Shown here one piece after another: positions 8,880 to 17,848 of a stretch of DNA of 57,913 nucleotides. Every line of letters begins with the position of its first letter. The stretch's first letter is position 1. Source of the stretch: Saprospirales bacterium (lineage in GTDB: Bacteria; Bacteroidota; Bacteroidia; Chitinophagales; Saprospiraceae); assembly GCA_007693915.1 (NCBI GenBank), contig RECS01000075.1, positions 1-57,913 of the forward strand. The letters run 5' to 3'. The notes under the pieces were generated by a model. That model was given only the letters and a program-made list of their open reading frames with translations, made no database searches and was not told the DNA's origin. A program made the position numbers and the translations under genes.

Positions 8880-10121
8880 ATGCAAAGCTTTTCATTTGCT
8901 GCGGGAGAACGTAAATTTTTCGGAATTTGCATGATCATTGGGGTGATTAGTTTAATCATAACCTATCTGACGGATGATCCACTAAACAGTAGATTTTGGA
9001 GTAATATTCTTATCAATGCCTCCTTCTTTACAGGCATCGCTTTTATTACTCTTTTCCTTTATGCTGCGAAGATTCTAGCCTATTCAGGATGGCATGCTCA
9101 GTTTAAACGAATAATGGAGTCATTTTACATGTTCCTTGGAATTGGTTTGATCTTTATGGTTGTACTTGGACTGGGTACAGTTATGGGTTTTCATAGTTTA
9201 TATGAGTGGAATAATGAAATGCTAGTGTCTGAGGATATCATCATTCAAAATAAAAGTGCATTCTTAAACCCAATGTGGTACATGTTTGCAACCATTGTTT
9301 TTGGAGCATCTTGGTTTTTTGTTGCCCGACAGCTCAGAGCACTTTCTCTAAAAGAAGATAAAGTAGGGGATATTGAATTTAAAGTTCATAAAAGAATGAA
9401 AGTGTGGGCTGCTATTATGCTTCCACTTGGCGGTTTTACCTCTGCTGCTGCTATATGGCTTTGGTTGATGTCACTTGATGCGCATTGGTACAGCACACTT
9501 TATGGATGGTACACCGGGTCCAGTTGGTTGGTAGCTTCTGTTGCCTTCTTAATTCTTACCATCATTTATCTAAAAGAGAGAGGATATTATCCAAAAGTGA
9601 CTGACGATCATTTTCACGATTTGGGTAAATACCTTTTTGCGTTTAGTGTATTCTGGGCTTACTTATGGTTCTCTCAATATATGCTTATTTGGTATGCAAA
9701 TATTGGTGAGGCAACTGTCTATTATCAAACTAGGCTAGAGTACTATCCATTTATCTTTTATGCGAATGTAGCGATTAACTTCATTTTGCCATTTTTTGTT
9801 TTACTGAGAAATGACACCAAAAGGAAGAAAGGTACGCTTATTTTTGTTTCAATATTCGTAATCATTGGTCATTGGTTGGATAAATTTTTAATGGTTGTCC
9901 CAGGTGTTGATTATACAACTAAAAAAATTCTCTCTGCTACCAATCCTGAAGCGGCGGCTGAATTTTCAAGACTAATTATGCCAGGTTTCCTTGAATTTGG
10001 AGTATTTATTGGATTCATTGGTCTATTTGGTTACTTTGTCTTTACCTCGCTCAGTAAAGCGCCACTTGTAGCGAGTAAGGATCCATATTTAGAAGAAAGT
10101 CTTCATCACCACGTGGTGTAG
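8880..10121 (+). CDS. actF: Alternative complex III membrane subunit ActF
   Basis: This is a 413-residue integral membrane protein with about ten hydrophobic segments, distantly related to ActC. In the family it forms the second half of the membrane core. Conserved features include HSLYEWNNE near residue 103 and an aromatic, histidine-rich helix (SLDAHWYSTLYGWY, near 200). It is the last act gene before the oxidase genes, and the spacing to coxB is 38 bases. Confidence 0.93.
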   Translation: MQSFSFAAGERKFFGICMIIGVISLIITYLTDDPLNSRFWSNILINASFFTGIAFITLFLYAAKILAYSGWHAQFKRIMESFYMFLGIGLIFMVVLGLGTVMGFHSLYEWNNEMLVSEDIIIQNKSAFLNPMWYMFATIVFGASWFFVARQLRALSLKEDKVGDIEFKVHKRMKVWAAIMLPLGGFTSAAAIWLWLMSLDAHWYSTLYGWYTGSSWLVASVAFLILTIIYLKERGYYPKVTDDHFHDLGKYLFAFSVFWAYLWFSQYMLIWYANIGEATVYYQTRLEYYPFIFYANVAINFILPFFVLLRNDTKRKKGTLIFVSIFVIIGHWLDKFLMVVPGVDYTTKKILSATNPEAAAEFSRLIMPGFLEFGVFIGFIGLFGYFVFTSLSKAPLVASKDPYLEESLHHHVV

Positions 10122-10159
10122 ATCTGAAATAATTAAATAACATTTAAAGAGATCATATA

Positions 10160-11371
10160 ATGGTTTTATTGCTAACTTTTCTTTGTCTGGTTCTACTGGT
10201 AATTGTTGTCATTCAAATTGGCAGAGTCAGTGAAATGGCAGGGCTTATTCGAGGTGAAGAAGACGTACAGAACGACAGTAATTACTGGAATTCAAGAATG
10301 GGTATGGTTTTTATGGTACTTTTCCTTTTTGCTACCATTGCTTCTGCCTATTATTATAAAAATTACATGTTGGGTTACGGTCCTCATGAAGCTGCTTCAC
10401 TGCATGGAGTAGCTATGGATCAGCTATTTAATGTAACACTTTTTTTTACAGGTATTGTATTTGTTCTAACTCAGATTGTGCTTTTCTGGTTCGCATATAA
10501 GTATCGTGGAGTGGAAGGGAAGAAAGCACTTCACATTTCGCATGATAATAAATTAGAATTAGTGTGGACTGCAATTCCTGCTGTGGTTATGGCAATTTTA
10601 GTAATCTTTGGATTGAATACCTGGAATGAGATTATGCAGGATGTTGGTCCGGATGAAGACTTCGTAGAATTAGAAATGACAGGTTATCAGTTTGGATGGA
10701 TCGCCAGATATCCTGGTTCTGATGGGGTGTTAGGTTCAAGAGACTATCGACAGACAAGCGGAACCAATCCATTGGGTCAGGTGTGGGAAGACCCTGCTAA
10801 TCACGATGATATACACGCGAACGAAATTGTACTGCCTGTAAATAAAAAAGTTAAAGTGAGATTAACTGCAAGGGATGTCCTTCACAGTTTCTTTTTACCT
10901 CATTTTAGGGTAAAAATGGATTGTGTTCCCGGTACTCCGACCTTTTTTGTTTTTACACCTACTGTAACGACTGAAGAGTACCGTCAAAACCTCAGTAAAT
11001 ACCCTGAATACCAAGTACTTGAAGATCCGGATGATCCATCAAGCCGCATGCTTTGGGAGACATTTAATTATGAATTGGCATGTGCAGAGTTGTGTGGTAC
11101 AGGCCATGCAAGTATGAGAATGATCGTTAGGGTTGTCGAGGAGCATGAATATGAGCAGTGGTTAGAGACTCAGTCCTCCTATTACCTTACCTCTATTCGC
11201 GGTGGTGATCAAGATCCGTTTAAAGGTATAGATATAGAGATAGACCCAATTGGTGAGGCGAGTGATGAAGATGGCTCTGAAAATAAGGTATCAGACTCTT
11301 CTGAAGAAATAGGATTTGAAGAAAATGTTGATGAAGATACTGAGGAAGTATTTTCTGAATTAATGCAATAA
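10160..11371 (+). CDS. coxB: Cytochrome c oxidase subunit II with CuA site and acidic tail
   Basis: This subunit accepts electrons at its binuclear CuA centre and passes them to subunit I. Ligands visible are His242 (DVLHSFF) and the loop Cys308, Cys312, His316, Met319 (CAELCGTGHASM). Three hydrophobic segments are seen: an N-terminal one at 1-20, then about 45-66 and 92-113, with another near 138-155. No CxxCH heme domain is fused, so electrons must come from an Act heme. After about residue 345 there is a strongly acidic tail of roughly 55 residues (for example GEASDEDGSE) beyond the usual end of the CuA domain. Confidence 0.95.
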   Translation: MVLLLTFLCLVLLVIVVIQIGRVSEMAGLIRGEEDVQNDSNYWNSRMGMVFMVLFLFATIASAYYYKNYMLGYGPHEAASLHGVAMDQLFNVTLFFTGIVFVLTQIVLFWFAYKYRGVEGKKALHISHDNKLELVWTAIPAVVMAILVIFGLNTWNEIMQDVGPDEDFVELEMTGYQFGWIARYPGSDGVLGSRDYRQTSGTNPLGQVWEDPANHDDIHANEIVLPVNKKVKVRLTARDVLHSFFLPHFRVKMDCVPGTPTFFVFTPTVTTEEYRQNLSKYPEYQVLEDPDDPSSRMLWETFNYELACAELCGTGHASMRMIVRVVEEHEYEQWLETQSSYYLTSIRGGDQDPFKGIDIEIDPIGEASDEDGSENKVSDSSEEIGFEENVDEDTEEVFSELMQ

Positions 11372-11432
11372 AAAATACTCGAATTCAAATTGGTAAAGGA
11401 TCCAATTTATTCAAAAGTAAATAATTAAAAAG

Positions 11433-13289
11433 ATGGCACAAACTCAAGTAGCTGTACAGGATGTTTCGGATCAGTTGATCGAAAAATACGGATATGACGA
11501 TCACTTTCACGAGCATCATCATGGGGATAAATTTCAAACTAATTTTATTACCCATTACATTTTTAGCATGGACCACAAAATGATTGGCAAGCAATTCCTG
11601 ATAACAGGAATGTTTTGGGCTTTTATTGGTGGTTTGATGTCTTTGATCTTCCGTCTTCAACTTGGATTTCCCGAGGAGAATATGGCTTGGTTACAACCTT
11701 TTCTTGGCAAGTGGATCGTTTTGAACGATGCCGGAATCGGTTCCATTTCCCCTGAATTCTATTATGCAATGGTTACCATGCACGGTACCATTCTTGTCTT
11801 TTTCGTTTTGACAGCGGGATTGAGTGGGACATTTTCTAACTTCTTGATTCCGTTGCAAATTGGTGCGAGGGATATGGCTTCTCCATTCCTAAATATGTTA
11901 TCCTATTGGTTCTTTTTCCTTGCAGGGGTGGTACTTTTTTTCTCTTTATTTTTGAGCACAGGAGCTTTTTCAGGTGGTTGGGTGGCATACCCTCCTCTCA
12001 GTGCATTACCTCAGGCTGCATCCGGTAGTGGAGCCGGGATGACATTGTGGTTACTGAGTTTAACATTGTTCGTGGTCTCAGTGCTTTTGGGTGGTATTAA
12101 TTATGTAACTACCATTATCAATATGAGAACTAAGGGCTTGAGCATGTGGAGACTGCCTTTAACCATTTGGGCTTTCTTGATTACAGCAGTAATTGGTCTG
12201 CTTTCATTCCCTGTTTTGGTATCAGGCTTCTTGTTGTTATTTTTTGATAGAAGTGTAGGTACTTCCTTTTACTTAAGTGAAATTTATATTGGTGGTCAGG
12301 CGCTTGACCATGTTGGGGGTAGCCCTATATTGTATCAACACCTTTTCTGGTTCCTTGGTCACCCTGAAGTATATATCATTATTTTACCTGCCATGGGTAT
12401 AGTGTCCGAAGTGCTCGCCATTCATAGTCGAAAACCGATATTCGGGTATAAAGCCATGGTATTCTCTATACTAGCGATTGCATTTCTGTCTTTCCTGGTA
12501 TGGGCTCACCATATGTTTGTATCGGGTATTAACCCCTATATGGCAATGATATTCGTATTGTTTACGCTTATTATTGCCGTCCCCTCGGCGGTTAAGGTGT
12601 TTAACTGGATCGCCACACTTTATGGAGGTAGTATTCGGTTTAATTCAGCTAATTTGTTTTCTATAGGTTTTGTATCTATGTTTATTTCCGGTGGTTTGAC
12701 CGGTATATTCTTGGGGAATTCAGCTATTGATATTCAGCTTCACGATACTTATTTCGTGGTGGCTCACTTCCATATTGTTATGGGTGTAGCGGCATTCTTT
12801 GGTACTTTTGCCGGTGTGTACCACTGGTTCCCGAAGATGTACGGAAGGTTTATGAATGAATTTCTGGGTAAGATACATTTTTGGTTTACGCTAATAGGTG
12901 CTTATCTTATTTTCTGGCCTATGCACTATCTGGGAATAGCCGGGGTGCCAAGAAGATATTACTCGTTTGATACATTTGAGACGTTCTCTCATTTCAGTGG
13001 GATGAATCAGTTTATTACGATTGCTGCCATCTTGGTCTTTGTTGTGCAATTGGTGTTTGTTATTAATTTCTTCTATAGTATCTGGTATGGTAAGAAAGTT
13101 AAGGTTAAAAACCCATGGGGTGCAACTACACTTGAATGGACTACTCCAATTAATGTTGGCCATGGAAACTGGCCCGGAAAAATTCCAACTGTTCACAGAT
13201 GGAGTTATGATTATAGCAAAGGAGAAAGAGATTTTATATCTCAAATTGAACCATTGTCAGAAGAAGAGAAGAAAGAAGGTGTTCATTAA
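11433..13289 (+). CDS. coxA: Cytochrome c oxidase subunit I (aa3 type, A-family heme-copper oxidase)
   Basis: This is the catalytic subunit that reduces oxygen to water and pumps protons. Visible ligands: His117 (MHGTILVF) and His447 for the low-spin heme; His310, His359 and His360 for CuB; His445 for the high-spin heme. HPEVY at 310-314 carries the Glu and the cross-linking Tyr that define A-type oxidases. About twelve transmembrane helices lie across 618 residues. The soluble N-terminus is histidine-rich (DDHFHEHHHGD, about 25-35), which is unusual but common enough in this phylum. It follows coxB by 61 bases. Confidence 0.97.
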   Translation: MAQTQVAVQDVSDQLIEKYGYDDHFHEHHHGDKFQTNFITHYIFSMDHKMIGKQFLITGMFWAFIGGLMSLIFRLQLGFPEENMAWLQPFLGKWIVLNDAGIGSISPEFYYAMVTMHGTILVFFVLTAGLSGTFSNFLIPLQIGARDMASPFLNMLSYWFFFLAGVVLFFSLFLSTGAFSGGWVAYPPLSALPQAASGSGAGMTLWLLSLTLFVVSVLLGGINYVTTIINMRTKGLSMWRLPLTIWAFLITAVIGLLSFPVLVSGFLLLFFDRSVGTSFYLSEIYIGGQALDHVGGSPILYQHLFWFLGHPEVYIIILPAMGIVSEVLAIHSRKPIFGYKAMVFSILAIAFLSFLVWAHHMFVSGINPYMAMIFVLFTLIIAVPSAVKVFNWIATLYGGSIRFNSANLFSIGFVSMFISGGLTGIFLGNSAIDIQLHDTYFVVAHFHIVMGVAAFFGTFAGVYHWFPKMYGRFMNEFLGKIHFWFTLIGAYLIFWPMHYLGIAGVPRRYYSFDTFETFSHFSGMNQFITIAAILVFVVQLVFVINFFYSIWYGKKVKVKNPWGATTLEWTTPINVGHGNWPGKIPTVHRWSYDYSKGERDFISQIEPLSEEEKKEGVH

Positions 13290-13330
13290 CTAGTTTTGAC
13301 TTTGAAATAATACGAATAGAATTTAGGATA

Positions 13331-14245
13331 GTGAGAAGAAATCAAAAACCAATAACTGTAGTTGAAAGTATAAGTATTAATGAAAGGAATTCCTTCATTA
13401 AGGATTTGGGGCTGTTGTTTAAGTTCAGGCTTTCTTTTGTAGTTGTCTTTTCATCAGTTTTGGCTTATATGATTGCAGCGCCGCATATTTCTTTTGTGGG
13501 ATTAGCTATGCTTTGGATTGGTGGTTTTTCGGTAACAGCAGCAGCTAATGCTTTGAATCAGATTCTGGAACGCGATTACGATAAGTTAATGGTTAGGACG
13601 GCAGGACGACCTGTGGCAGCCGGGAGAATGTCAGTCTCTTCAGCATTAATTGCGGCTGGGTTGTTATGTCTTCTTGGCTTAATAATTTTGTCTGCTTTTA
13701 ATCCGATAACCGGTTTTCTAGGGATGGTCGCATTAATTAGTTATTCTTTTATATACACACCACTTAAACGACTTACTCCCTTAGCTGTTGCCATTGGCGC
13801 ATTTCCAGGTGCTTTGCCCGTTATTATTGGCGTTACAGCTGCAACCGGGGAAATCACAGCCTTGGCAGCAAGCCTTTTTGCTATTCAGTTTTTGTGGCAA
13901 TTTGCACACTTCTGGGCTATTGCCTGGTTAGCAGATGATGATTATAAAAAAGCAGGTTTTTATCTTTTGCCGGGTCGTGAAGGAAAAAAGGACAGTAGTG
14001 TGGGTTGGAACTCATTCTTGTATTCGATACTTTTGGTTCCATTCTCATTCCTTCCATGGGTTTTTGGGATAAGTTCCTTACTAAGTGGTTTTATCGCTGC
14101 AGCATTAGCTGTTTGGTATTGCTATATGGCTTTTAGATTTGCAAAGGAAGCCAATGATATTTCAGCTAGAAAGTTAATGTTCAGCTCTTTTGTTTATTTG
14201 CCAATGGTATTGATCGTTTTTTTAATGGATAAAATAGTATTTTAA
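13331..14245 (+). CDS. cyoE: Protoheme IX farnesyltransferase (heme O synthase)
   Basis: This enzyme adds a farnesyl tail to heme B to make heme O, the precursor of the heme A used by the aa3 oxidase encoded upstream. It belongs to the UbiA prenyltransferase superfamily and has about nine membrane segments. The first aspartate-rich motif lies in NQILERDYDKLMVRT, followed by GRPVAAGRM; the second lies in WLADDDYKKAGF. The start is GTG at 13331. The gene sits between subunits I and III, so assembly and structural genes are co-transcribed. It could equally be labelled ctaB. Confidence 0.95.
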   Translation: MRRNQKPITVVESISINERNSFIKDLGLLFKFRLSFVVVFSSVLAYMIAAPHISFVGLAMLWIGGFSVTAAANALNQILERDYDKLMVRTAGRPVAAGRMSVSSALIAAGLLCLLGLIILSAFNPITGFLGMVALISYSFIYTPLKRLTPLAVAIGAFPGALPVIIGVTAATGEITALAASLFAIQFLWQFAHFWAIAWLADDDYKKAGFYLLPGREGKKDSSVGWNSFLYSILLVPFSFLPWVFGISSLLSGFIAAALAVWYCYMAFRFAKEANDISARKLMFSSFVYLPMVLIVFLMDKIVF

Positions 14246-14251
14246 ATCGAT

Positions 14252-14821
14252 ATGAATTCAAATACAAAAACACGATCAAAAGGTATTGAGCCGGAAGTTT
14301 TCGGTTTGTGGATAGCGAATGGTAGTATACTTATGATGTTTGCTGCCTTCACAAGCGCTTATATTGTACGCCAAGCTCAAGGCAATTGGCTGGAGTTCAG
14401 ACTTCCGGAATGGTTTTTCTGGTCCACTCTAATCATTGTGGCGAGTAGCTTTACCATTCACTTTGCATATAAAAACTTTCTTTCTCGAAATATTCAAATG
14501 TACAAAAAGCTCTACCTCATAACTTTTGTTCTAGGTGTACTTTTTGTGATTACTCAGTATTTAGGGTGGTTGGCTATGAATGATAGTGGTGTCGAATTGA
14601 CCGGTAACCCTGCAGGTTCATTTGTTTATGTTATTTCAGGAGTGCATGCCTTGCATGTGCTCGGTGGATTGGCCGCATTGGCGGTAGGGGTATTAAAAAT
14701 GTACTTATTGCCTGATGGTTTTTCTCAAAAGCGCAAAACCAGATTTAAGATGATGGTGCATTATTGGCACTTTGTTGATATACTTTGGATATATTTGTTG
14801 CTGTTTTTTATTCTGCAATAA
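14252..14821 (+). CDS. Cytochrome c oxidase subunit III family protein (short form)
   Basis: This is a 189-residue protein with five hydrophobic helices of the subunit III family, lacking the two N-terminal helices of the long form. The C-terminal motif HYWHFVDILWIYLLLFF is the family signature. The gene starts 6 bases after the heme O synthase gene. A second, longer subunit III gene follows, and this tandem arrangement is usual next to act genes in Bacteroidota. Which of the two sits in the final oxidase, or whether both do, cannot be read from the sequence. Confidence 0.9.
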   Translation: MNSNTKTRSKGIEPEVFGLWIANGSILMMFAAFTSAYIVRQAQGNWLEFRLPEWFFWSTLIIVASSFTIHFAYKNFLSRNIQMYKKLYLITFVLGVLFVITQYLGWLAMNDSGVELTGNPAGSFVYVISGVHALHVLGGLAALAVGVLKMYLLPDGFSQKRKTRFKMMVHYWHFVDILWIYLLLFFILQ

Positions 14822-14929
14822 ATGGATTTTAAAAATTGCAGTGACTTGAAACAAGTTTAGTTATTATTGAAAAAATAAAAATGAGTCATAATTTGACTTT
14901 GAATTTTAGGACAAAAATTTAAATACTCG

Positions 14930-15775
14930 ATGTCTACAGAAACTATTAATCAGGAACTCGAGACCACTAAAAATAATGAGGTCTCCTGGGATGGCGGAAG
15001 TGAGCCTTTCAAAGCCAGCTATGGCAAATTGATGATGTGGTATTTTATCATGTCAGATGCCTTTACCTTCGCCGGCTTTTTGATAGCTTATGGTGCTTTA
15101 AGGTTTAGTGTGCCTACCTGGCCTGAGCCGGATTTTGTATTTCAAAGCTTTCCGGGTGGTTTGACCGGAATGCCTCTTATATTTGTAACCTTGATGACCT
15201 TTGTTCTGATTGCCAGTTCAGCTACAATGGTTAGAGCTGTTCAGGAAGGACAACGAGAAAATAAGAAAGGAGTTGTCTTTTGGCTCTTAATGACTATTTT
15301 GGGAGGTGCTATATTTTTAGGGTGTCAGGCGTGGGAGTGGCATACGCTTATCGTAAAGGAACATATGACCTTAAGTGAGAATCCTTTTGGAAGGCATATT
15401 GAATCAGGAACTTATCTCGCTGGAGATGGTTATGATATTGAAGCTGGTGATACATTTGAAGCCGGCGCTTATTATTTGATTCACAAAAAAGATGGTGAAT
15501 GGAATCAAATTCCCTACCGAACTGCTGATGGAGAAATAAAACGTCAGGAATTAGGGCCTCCTGCCTTTGGCTCATTATTTTACTTCATTACCGGATTCCA
15601 TGGATTTCACGTTTTAAGTGGTTTGATTCTTTTGTTAATAATAGCTATAAATGCCGCTAGTGGGATCTATGTTAAACGTAAAAATGGGTATGAAATGGTC
15701 GAGAAAGTAGGTCTTTACTGGCACTTTGTTGACCTTGTTTGGGTTTTTGTATTTCTTGTTTTTTATCTACTTTAA
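14930..15775 (+). CDS. coxC: Cytochrome c oxidase subunit III (long form)
   Basis: This is a 281-residue integral membrane protein of the subunit III family, with the signature YWHFVDLVWVFVFLVFYLL at the C-terminus and a conserved GFHGFHVLSGL segment. Between the central helices there is an insert of about 60 polar residues (about 150-210, rich in Gly, Glu and Tyr), likely a loop outside the membrane. Subunit III stabilises proton uptake and the oxygen path in A-type oxidases. A 108-base gap separates it from the short subunit III gene. Confidence 0.93.
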   Translation: MSTETINQELETTKNNEVSWDGGSEPFKASYGKLMMWYFIMSDAFTFAGFLIAYGALRFSVPTWPEPDFVFQSFPGGLTGMPLIFVTLMTFVLIASSATMVRAVQEGQRENKKGVVFWLLMTILGGAIFLGCQAWEWHTLIVKEHMTLSENPFGRHIESGTYLAGDGYDIEAGDTFEAGAYYLIHKKDGEWNQIPYRTADGEIKRQELGPPAFGSLFYFITGFHGFHVLSGLILLLIIAINAASGIYVKRKNGYEMVEKVGLYWHFVDLVWVFVFLVFYLL

Positions 15776-15787
15776 AATTTTTCTATA

Positions 15788-16195
15788 ATGGGACATGTAA
15801 GTTATGAAGAGGCTAAAAAAACTGTTTTAAAGGGACTTATACTACTTGCACTGGTTACTGTTGCAGAAGTGGCTATTGCTCTTTTGGGTAAGGGTTATAT
15901 TATTCCAGGCTTTTATCTGCCAAGATGGTTAATTTATATCGCAATGATTGGATTGAGTATTTACAAAGCCTACTTTATTATGGGTGAATTCATGCACTTG
16001 AGATACGAGGTTAAAGGTCTTGTATCAAGTATTTTATTGCCTTTTATATTGTTGGTTTGGGCTATTATTGCATTCCTTTGGGATGGTGCATGGTGGGGCG
16101 AGAAAAGGTTAGATTATAAAACTGAATTTCAAAAGGAAACTCAGGGTGTAATTGACGAAGCCGAATTAGAAGATACCATCGAACTTCTTGATTAG
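15788..16195 (+). CDS. coxD: Cytochrome c oxidase subunit IV family protein
   Basis: This is a 135-residue protein with three transmembrane helices (about 14-34, 42-62 and 78-98) and a charged C-terminal tail. It matches the prokaryotic subunit IV family (COX4_pro-like) that closes aa3/caa3 operons. The segment MGEFMHLRYE between helices two and three is characteristic. It starts 12 bases after subunit III and is followed by a strong terminator at 16242-16270, marking it as the last gene of the respiratory operon. Confidence 0.88.
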   Translation: MGHVSYEEAKKTVLKGLILLALVTVAEVAIALLGKGYIIPGFYLPRWLIYIAMIGLSIYKAYFIMGEFMHLRYEVKGLVSSILLPFILLVWAIIAFLWDGAWWGEKRLDYKTEFQKETQGVIDEAELEDTIELLD

Positions 16196-16241
16196 CTTTT
16201 ATTGGCTTAATCTTAGGTTTGTTAATCAGCTATAAAAATAT

Positions 16242-16270
16242 AAAAGGGGCAACTAATCTTTGCCCCTTTT
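16242..16270 (+). terminator. Intrinsic terminator closing the act-cox operon
   Basis: An inverted repeat with arms AAAAGGGGCAA and TTGCCCCTTTT around a 7-base loop is followed by T-rich sequence. It lies 47 bases after the subunit IV stop codon. Confidence 0.85.
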
Positions 16271-16295
16271 GTTATAAATAGCGATAATTCTAAGT

Positions 16296-16940
16296 ATGAA
16301 AAAATCAAGAATTCAATTAATAGCTGTCCTTCTGATATTGTTTATTTTTCCATTCATGTCCTGGTACTATCTGCGCTCAGGAATGGATTATAGGATTGAA
16401 GCCATTTCTGAACTTGAAGAAATTGGCGTTTTTAGTATCGAAGGCTCTTATGATTTTAGGGATCGATACATCGACCCTTCTGTTTTTGAAGATAAGTTTA
16501 TAGTGGCTGGTTTTGTGCCTACAGATGAAAGCTATTTTGAATTGTTTTCTTCCAGATATGTTGGTTTGATCGAACAATTTTCAAGTCGTGATGAGGTGAT
16601 TTACCTTAATATAATTAATTCCTCCATTGTTCATTCTACCCAGGATGTAGCAAACAGCTTGTATGAATCGTATCCCGGAACAGTTGCAAATCATCTGATA
16701 TTGGCTTTTGACTCTGAAGAAATTGAGGAGATGAAAGAGTTGTGGAAAATTGATGAATATGAACTAATCACTCCATTTGATGATGCTTTATTTCTTATTG
16801 GTAGAAATGCTAAGATAATTCAGGCTTACAATTATAAAGATGAGAACAGAGTGGGTCGCCTTGTAGAACACCTTTCAATGCAATTTACAGGTAGTCAAAA
16901 CAGAAGAGATTATTCTGATGCCATCCGGCAGAAATTATAA
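16296..16940 (+). CDS. SCO1-like membrane-anchored thioredoxin-fold protein without any cysteine
   Basis: This 214-residue protein has an N-terminal membrane anchor (residues 7-27) followed by a soluble domain. It occupies the place where a SCO1/PrrC copper chaperone gene is normally found in oxidase clusters, directly before DUF420. The pattern FEDKFIVAGFVPTDESYFEL (about residues 63-82) lines up with the SCO1 strand that normally reads like VVDFFFTTCPxxCP, but both cysteines are replaced and the whole protein contains none. The family's copper-binding histidine is also not evident. It may keep a structural assembly role or may be an unrelated thioredoxin-like protein; the SCO1 link is an inference from position and a weak pattern. 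Confidence 0.6.
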   Translation: MKKSRIQLIAVLLILFIFPFMSWYYLRSGMDYRIEAISELEEIGVFSIEGSYDFRDRYIDPSVFEDKFIVAGFVPTDESYFELFSSRYVGLIEQFSSRDEVIYLNIINSSIVHSTQDVANSLYESYPGTVANHLILAFDSEEIEEMKELWKIDEYELITPFDDALFLIGRNAKIIQAYNYKDENRVGRLVEHLSMQFTGSQNRRDYSDAIRQKL

Positions 16941-16952
16941 AAATTTATTTAT

Positions 16953-17492
16953 ATGAGTTCAGTATCATTAGAAAACAAGAAGCTTGAAAAAAAGTTAAAT
17001 ATCCTGGCAATCATTGTCTCTATTGTCATACTCGCAGTAGTAGTATGGATGCGGGATATTCAGATTGATCTTGGAATTGATTTTTCTTTTTTACCTCCAT
17101 TACATTCGGGCTTGAATGCTCTTACGGCTGTTGTATTACTCTTTGCCTTTTCTTATATACGTAAAGGAAATGTGAAGGCTCATAAAAATGCTATCTTTTT
17201 GGCAATGGGACTTTCAGTTCTTTTTTTAGTATCCTATGTTTTGTACCATATTACTACTCCTGTTACCCTATACGAAGGTCAGGGCTTTGTCAGATATGTG
17301 TATTTCTTTTTTCTAATAACACATGTAGTGTTGGCAGCAGTTATTTTGCCTTTTATTTTATTTACCTTCAATCGCGCCTTTACAGGGCAGTTTGAACGAC
17401 ATAAAAAAATGGCAAAATGGGTATTTCCTATATGGTTCTATGTCGCCTTGACTGGCCCCATATGCTATTTGATGTTGCTTCCCTATTATTGA
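16953..17492 (+). CDS. DUF420 membrane protein, CtaM-like oxidase maturation factor
   Basis: This is a 179-residue protein with five hydrophobic helices. It matches the DUF420 family, whose Firmicutes member CtaM (YozB) is needed for maturation of heme-copper oxidases. Conserved histidines are visible in PPLHSGLNA, KAHKNAIF, LYHITTP, THVVLAA and RHKKMAKW, consistent with heme or metal handling. It starts 12 bases after the SCO1-like gene, so the two are an operon of oxidase accessory genes. Confidence 0.85.
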   Translation: MSSVSLENKKLEKKLNILAIIVSIVILAVVVWMRDIQIDLGIDFSFLPPLHSGLNALTAVVLLFAFSYIRKGNVKAHKNAIFLAMGLSVLFLVSYVLYHITTPVTLYEGQGFVRYVYFFFLITHVVLAAVILPFILFTFNRAFTGQFERHKKMAKWVFPIWFYVALTGPICYLMLLPYY

Positions 17493-17515
17493 TAGAGGCA
17501 ACTTTCGTATATTTG
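17489..17515 (+). promoter_or_regulatory. Candidate promoter for the CPMC membrane protein
   Basis: TTG at 17489-17491, a 16-base gap and TATATTTG at 17508-17515 match the Bacteroidota consensus. The element overlaps the end of the DUF420 gene and lies 28 bases before the next start codon, so the small gene may have its own promoter. Confidence 0.45.
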
Positions 17516-17543
17516 TATTGTTAAATGGATAAATGAATACGAT

Positions 17544-17786
17544 ATGAATTTTAAACGCATAGTTCTTTTTACCCTTTTATTGATTTTTGTTTTATCATCA
17601 GATTTGTTGGCGCAATGTCCTATGTGCAGGATGACTGTAGAGTCGAATTTTGCCGATGGTGGAACAGCTGGCTTGGGACTAAATAGAGGTATTCTCTATC
17701 TATTAGCCGCACCTTATTTTGTAGTGGGTGGAATTGCTTTCATGTGGTGGAAAAACAGAAAAGCTGAACAGGCTGAAATGGCCTAA
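17544..17786 (+). CDS. Small exported CPMC-motif membrane protein
   Basis: This 80-residue protein has a signal peptide (residues 1-23), the motif QCPMCRM (Cys25 and Cys28) directly after the predicted cleavage site, a glycine-rich linker and one transmembrane helix near 49-68 followed by a basic tail. This places a CxxC pair on the outer face of the inner membrane. Similar small proteins accompany SCO1/DUF420 genes in Bacteroidota. A role in copper or disulfide handling for the oxidase is an inference from the motif and location, especially since the SCO1-like protein upstream has lost its cysteines. Confidence 0.75.
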   Translation: MNFKRIVLFTLLLIFVLSSDLLAQCPMCRMTVESNFADGGTAGLGLNRGILYLLAAPYFVVGGIAFMWWKNRKAEQAEMA

Positions 17787-17811
17787 AAAAAGTGATAAAT
17801 ATTAAGGTAAT

Positions 17812-17844
17812 AAAAAAGCCGTCTCAAAATGAGACGGCTTTTTT
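17812..17844. terminator. Two-way intrinsic terminator between convergent genes
   Basis: There is a perfect 15-base inverted repeat (AAAAAAGCCGTCTCA, 3-base loop, TGAGACGGCTTTTTT). It has A and T runs on both sides, so it can stop transcription from both the CPMC gene (plus) and the barrel-protein gene end (minus, 17849). Confidence 0.93.
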
Positions 17845-17848
17845 ATCT

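Noticed and set aside
14252-15775. Two cytochrome oxidase subunit III genes in tandem as a new arrangement
   Set aside because: A short and a long subunit III gene side by side are usual in act-cox operons of Bacteroidota.
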